DNA from: Roseateles_E sp005503085
Lineage (GTDB): Bacteria; Pseudomonadota; Gammaproteobacteria; Burkholderiales; Burkholderiaceae_C
Reading direction: 5' to 3'
DNA length: 64,000 bases
NCBI RefSeq assembly: GCF_028462495.1
Contig: NZ_JAQOWX010000013.1
Location: forward strand, 10,099-74,098
This document shows positions 62,150-64,000 of the stretch, in pieces. Both the position numbers and the translations under genes were made by a program. Within the stretch, counting starts at the first letter, position 1. Each line of letters starts with the position of its first letter. The notes beneath the pieces are model-generated. The model worked only from the letters and a program-made list of their open reading frames with translations. It was not told the origin of the DNA and made no database searches.

Positions 62150-64000
62150 TCAGCCATCATGCCGGCGCTCGTGCGCGGCCAGCAGGGCCAGCGCACGCTC
62201 GGCGGTCGCGACCAGCTCGTCCAGCGCCGGCCCATGATCACCGGTCCGCTGCGCCGTCTGGCCGACGGCCAGGATGGCGCGGAAGCGATGCTGGATGCTC
62301 TCGATCTCGCTGGGCGAGGGCCAGCGCACCAGGGCCGCTTCCAGCAGCTGCAGCGCGCGCTGCAGATCGGGCCGGATCGCGCGGCCGTCGGCCGGAGTCA
62401 GCGGCGGACTTGCCGCGACCTCGGGCCGGGCCAGCGCGATGCGCAGCAGCTGGCGCGCCACCAGCAGCTCGAAGGTGTTGGTGTAGTGCCAGAAGCGGGT
62501 CGACAGACCCAGTGACTCGATCTCGTCGAGCAGCTCCTGCACCTGGCGCTCCCAGTCGCAGTGCTGCTCCAGCAGCATGTCCACCCCCTGCGGCTCGATG
62601 CCGCCCAGCCGGGCCAGGCCCCAGCACAGCAGCGCGTTGGACAGCGCGAAGGCGCGCCGGTCGGCGTGGTCGCGGCCGGCCGCATCCTGCAGCCCCAGCC
62701 CGTTCAGCGGCGCCAGCTTGTCCACATAGCCGGCGGCGAAGAACTGCGCCGCCTCGGCCAGCAGCGCGATATTCCAGCCCTGCGCCTGATCCGGCGCGGG
62801 CGCGGCGCGGCGCATCTGCACGCTGCCACGCAGGCAGCGCCGCTCCGAGGCCGCGCTGGCGGCGCCGCCGATGCCGCCGGGCTCGGGCCAGAGCAGTTGC
62901 GGGTCGTCGATGGCTTCCAGCCGCTCCAGGATGTCGCGGCCCATGATCTGGGCGCGCGCCTCGCCGAGCCGGGCCAGCGAGTTGACCATCAGCTCGATAT
63001 GGCGCAGCTGCACCCGTGAGTAGGCGGTGCGGGCGCCCAGCTGCAGCCACTTGACCGCGTCGTCGTGCGCGCCCAGCTCACGGTAAGCCTCGCCAAAGGC
63101 GGCGCGCACCCGCGAGCTGTGCAGCCAGGCCTGGCGCAGCGGGTCGGCGCGCAGGCGCAGCTCCAGCGCCTTGAGCTGGCTCAGCAGCGCCGAGCAGCGC
63201 TTGTCGCCGGCCACCGCGACCACCTGCAGGATGCGTTCGGACAGCTCCATATGGCTCATGCAGTCCTCGGCGCCGCGCAGCCGCGAGGTACCGTTGAAAT
63301 CGCCATAGCCGCTGCCGGCCAGGCCCTCCAGTCGCCAGGCCGGGTCGCCATAGCACTGGTAGGCGCCCCAGGTGTTGCTGCCGCCGCCGGGCTGGTAGAT
63401 AGACGCCCTGGCGTCGCGCACCGCACTGCCGAAATCGGCGCCGTCCCGCAGCAAGGCGGTGTAGAGCGTCTCGGCGAAGCGCAGGCCGTCGGCATCGTTG
63501 ACCTGCCAGCCGGCCGCGACCACCGCCTTGGCGCCCATCTTGATGAACTGCAGCGCCAGGCTGGAGGCCAGCAGCGGATAGTTGCGCTGGCCCAGCACCT
63601 CGGCCTCGGTGCCATCGCGACCCGAATAGCAGCAGTTGATGAAAACGAATTCCGGCACCGGGTCCATCTGCTCGACATCGGCGGCCGCCAGCACCTGCTG
63701 GTGGCTCAGCAGCATGCCGGTCTTGCGCAAGGCCTGGCCGGCGACTATGTCCGACACCCATTGGTCGACCACGCCATGGCCGGCCAGATGGACGATGCGG
63801 TAGGGCCGCTCCAGCAAGGCGGTGCGCACCCGCTCGAAGGACACCGTCTCGCCCACCAGCTTGTGCACATGCCAGGGCCGGGCATCGCAGCCCAGCCACT
63901 CGGCCACGCCCTCGGCCTCGTCCCTGGCGCCGGCCAGCGGCTTGAAGTCCAGCGGCTCGCCGCGCGCGTCGCGCCAGCCGGCCGTGCAGGGCGCGCCCAC
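62150..64000 (-). CDS. CHAT-domain (caspase-like) protein, N-terminus cut by window edge
   Basis: Partial, at least 616 aa. Near the visible N-terminal end the CHAT protease core has the catalytic His in YRIVHLAGHG and Cys in FVFINCCYSG, followed by LALQFIKMGAKAVVAAGWQVNDADG and the AFxxAL-type end; this is a caspase-family (clan CD) peptidase. The remaining ~400 residues are mostly helical and resemble TPR-like or scaffold regions without a recognisable family. CHAT proteins occur in bacterial programmed-death and conflict systems as effectors. The gene continues beyond base 64000, so upstream partner domains cannot be seen. Confidence 0.85.
   Translation of the reverse strand: MGAPCTAGWRDARGEPLDFKPLAGARDEAEGVAEWLGCDARPWHVHKLVGETVSFERVRTALLERPYRIVHLAGHGVVDQWVSDIVAGQALRKTGMLLSHQQVLAAADVEQMDPVPEFVFINCCYSGRDGTEAEVLGQRNYPLLASSLALQFIKMGAKAVVAAGWQVNDADGLRFAETLYTALLRDGADFGSAVRDARASIYQPGGGSNTWGAYQCYGDPAWRLEGLAGSGYGDFNGTSRLRGAEDCMSHMELSERILQVVAVAGDKRCSALLSQLKALELRLRADPLRQAWLHSSRVRAAFGEAYRELGAHDDAVKWLQLGARTAYSRVQLRHIELMVNSLARLGEARAQIMGRDILERLEAIDDPQLLWPEPGGIGGAASAASERRCLRGSVQMRRAAPAPDQAQGWNIALLAEAAQFFAAGYVDKLAPLNGLGLQDAAGRDHADRRAFALSNALLCWGLARLGGIEPQGVDMLLEQHCDWERQVQELLDEIESLGLSTRFWHYTNTFELLVARQLLRIALARPEVAASPPLTPADGRAIRPDLQRALQLLEAALVRWPSPSEIESIQHRFRAILAVGQTAQRTGDHGPALDELVATAERALALLAAHERRHDG

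Overview
The window is GC-rich, densely coded DNA from a betaproteobacterium of the order Burkholderiales, most likely a Roseateles/Pelomonas/Rubrivivax-type (Sphaerotilaceae-like) organism. This rests on codon bias, two DUF4148 proteins, a PEP-CTERM protein, a HiPIP with a Tat signal, a form II CO-dehydrogenase-like cluster and a rhizobial-type glycerol ABC transporter. No rRNA, tRNA, CRISPR array, insertion sequence, prophage or integrase was seen. The assembly is draft quality: an N at 39467 joins two exact copies of a 102-bp segment, and two neighbouring photolyase genes each carry a one-base frameshift.

Layout. 96-11128: a CAP-domain lipoprotein, then a complete glycerol regulon. The minus-strand operon glpD-glpS-glpT-glpP-glpQ-glpU-glpV (glycerol-3-phosphate dehydrogenase plus ABC importer) diverges from glpR-glpK across a region full of GTTCG-type direct repeats. 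11144-22867: an alpha/beta hydrolase, a TMEM165/GDT1 Mn exporter behind a yybP-ykoY manganese riboswitch, an M16 peptidase pair (one catalytic, one inactive), a VOC protein, a PEP-CTERM protein, a Tat-exported phospholipase C, a type II NADH dehydrogenase, and GNAT and DUF1203 proteins. 22867-26539: a 2OG-Fe(II) oxygenase, a WYL regulator, a JmjC/cupin-like oxygenase and an alpha/beta-hydrolase-like protein. The two oxygenases and the hydrolase share a roughly 50-residue module that I do not recognise as a named domain. 26594-32720: a set resembling known light/LitR regulons (lipocalin, acyltransferase, short MerR regulator, DUF393, HiPIP, DUF2256, Fe-S cryptochrome/photolyase, second photolyase-like protein). 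32724-40482: form II CO-dehydrogenase-like genes coxS-coxL-coxM-coxD-coxE-coxG with a divergent xdhC. 40497-50791: small housekeeping and hypothetical genes (GST, phosphatase, ComEC-like MBL protein, cytochrome c, membrane-tethered receiver, DUF4148, AqpZ, ClpP paralogue, GNATs, SDR, small membrane proteins). 50814-58294: a tightly overlapped operon gntR-dppB-dppC-dppD-dppF-dppA-amidase. 58435-64000: DUF1127, LysR, a heavy-metal-type two-component system divergent from a DUF4148 gene, and a CHAT-protease protein cut by the window edge.

How they work together. Glycerol is imported by GlpSTPQUV, phosphorylated by GlpK, oxidised by the quinone-linked GlpD and probably controlled by GlpR. The cox genes encode a molybdo-flavo-FeS hydroxylase plus maturation and membrane-delivery factors. 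The gntR operon couples oligopeptide/amide uptake to amide hydrolysis. The most unusual items are the shared module in three adjacent genes, the riboswitch leader whose upstream palindrome can pair with the aptamer, the asymmetric GlpS/GlpT ATPase pair, a Ser in place of a conserved Cys ligand in CoxS, and the paired palindromic operator-like sites near the VOC and WYL genes.
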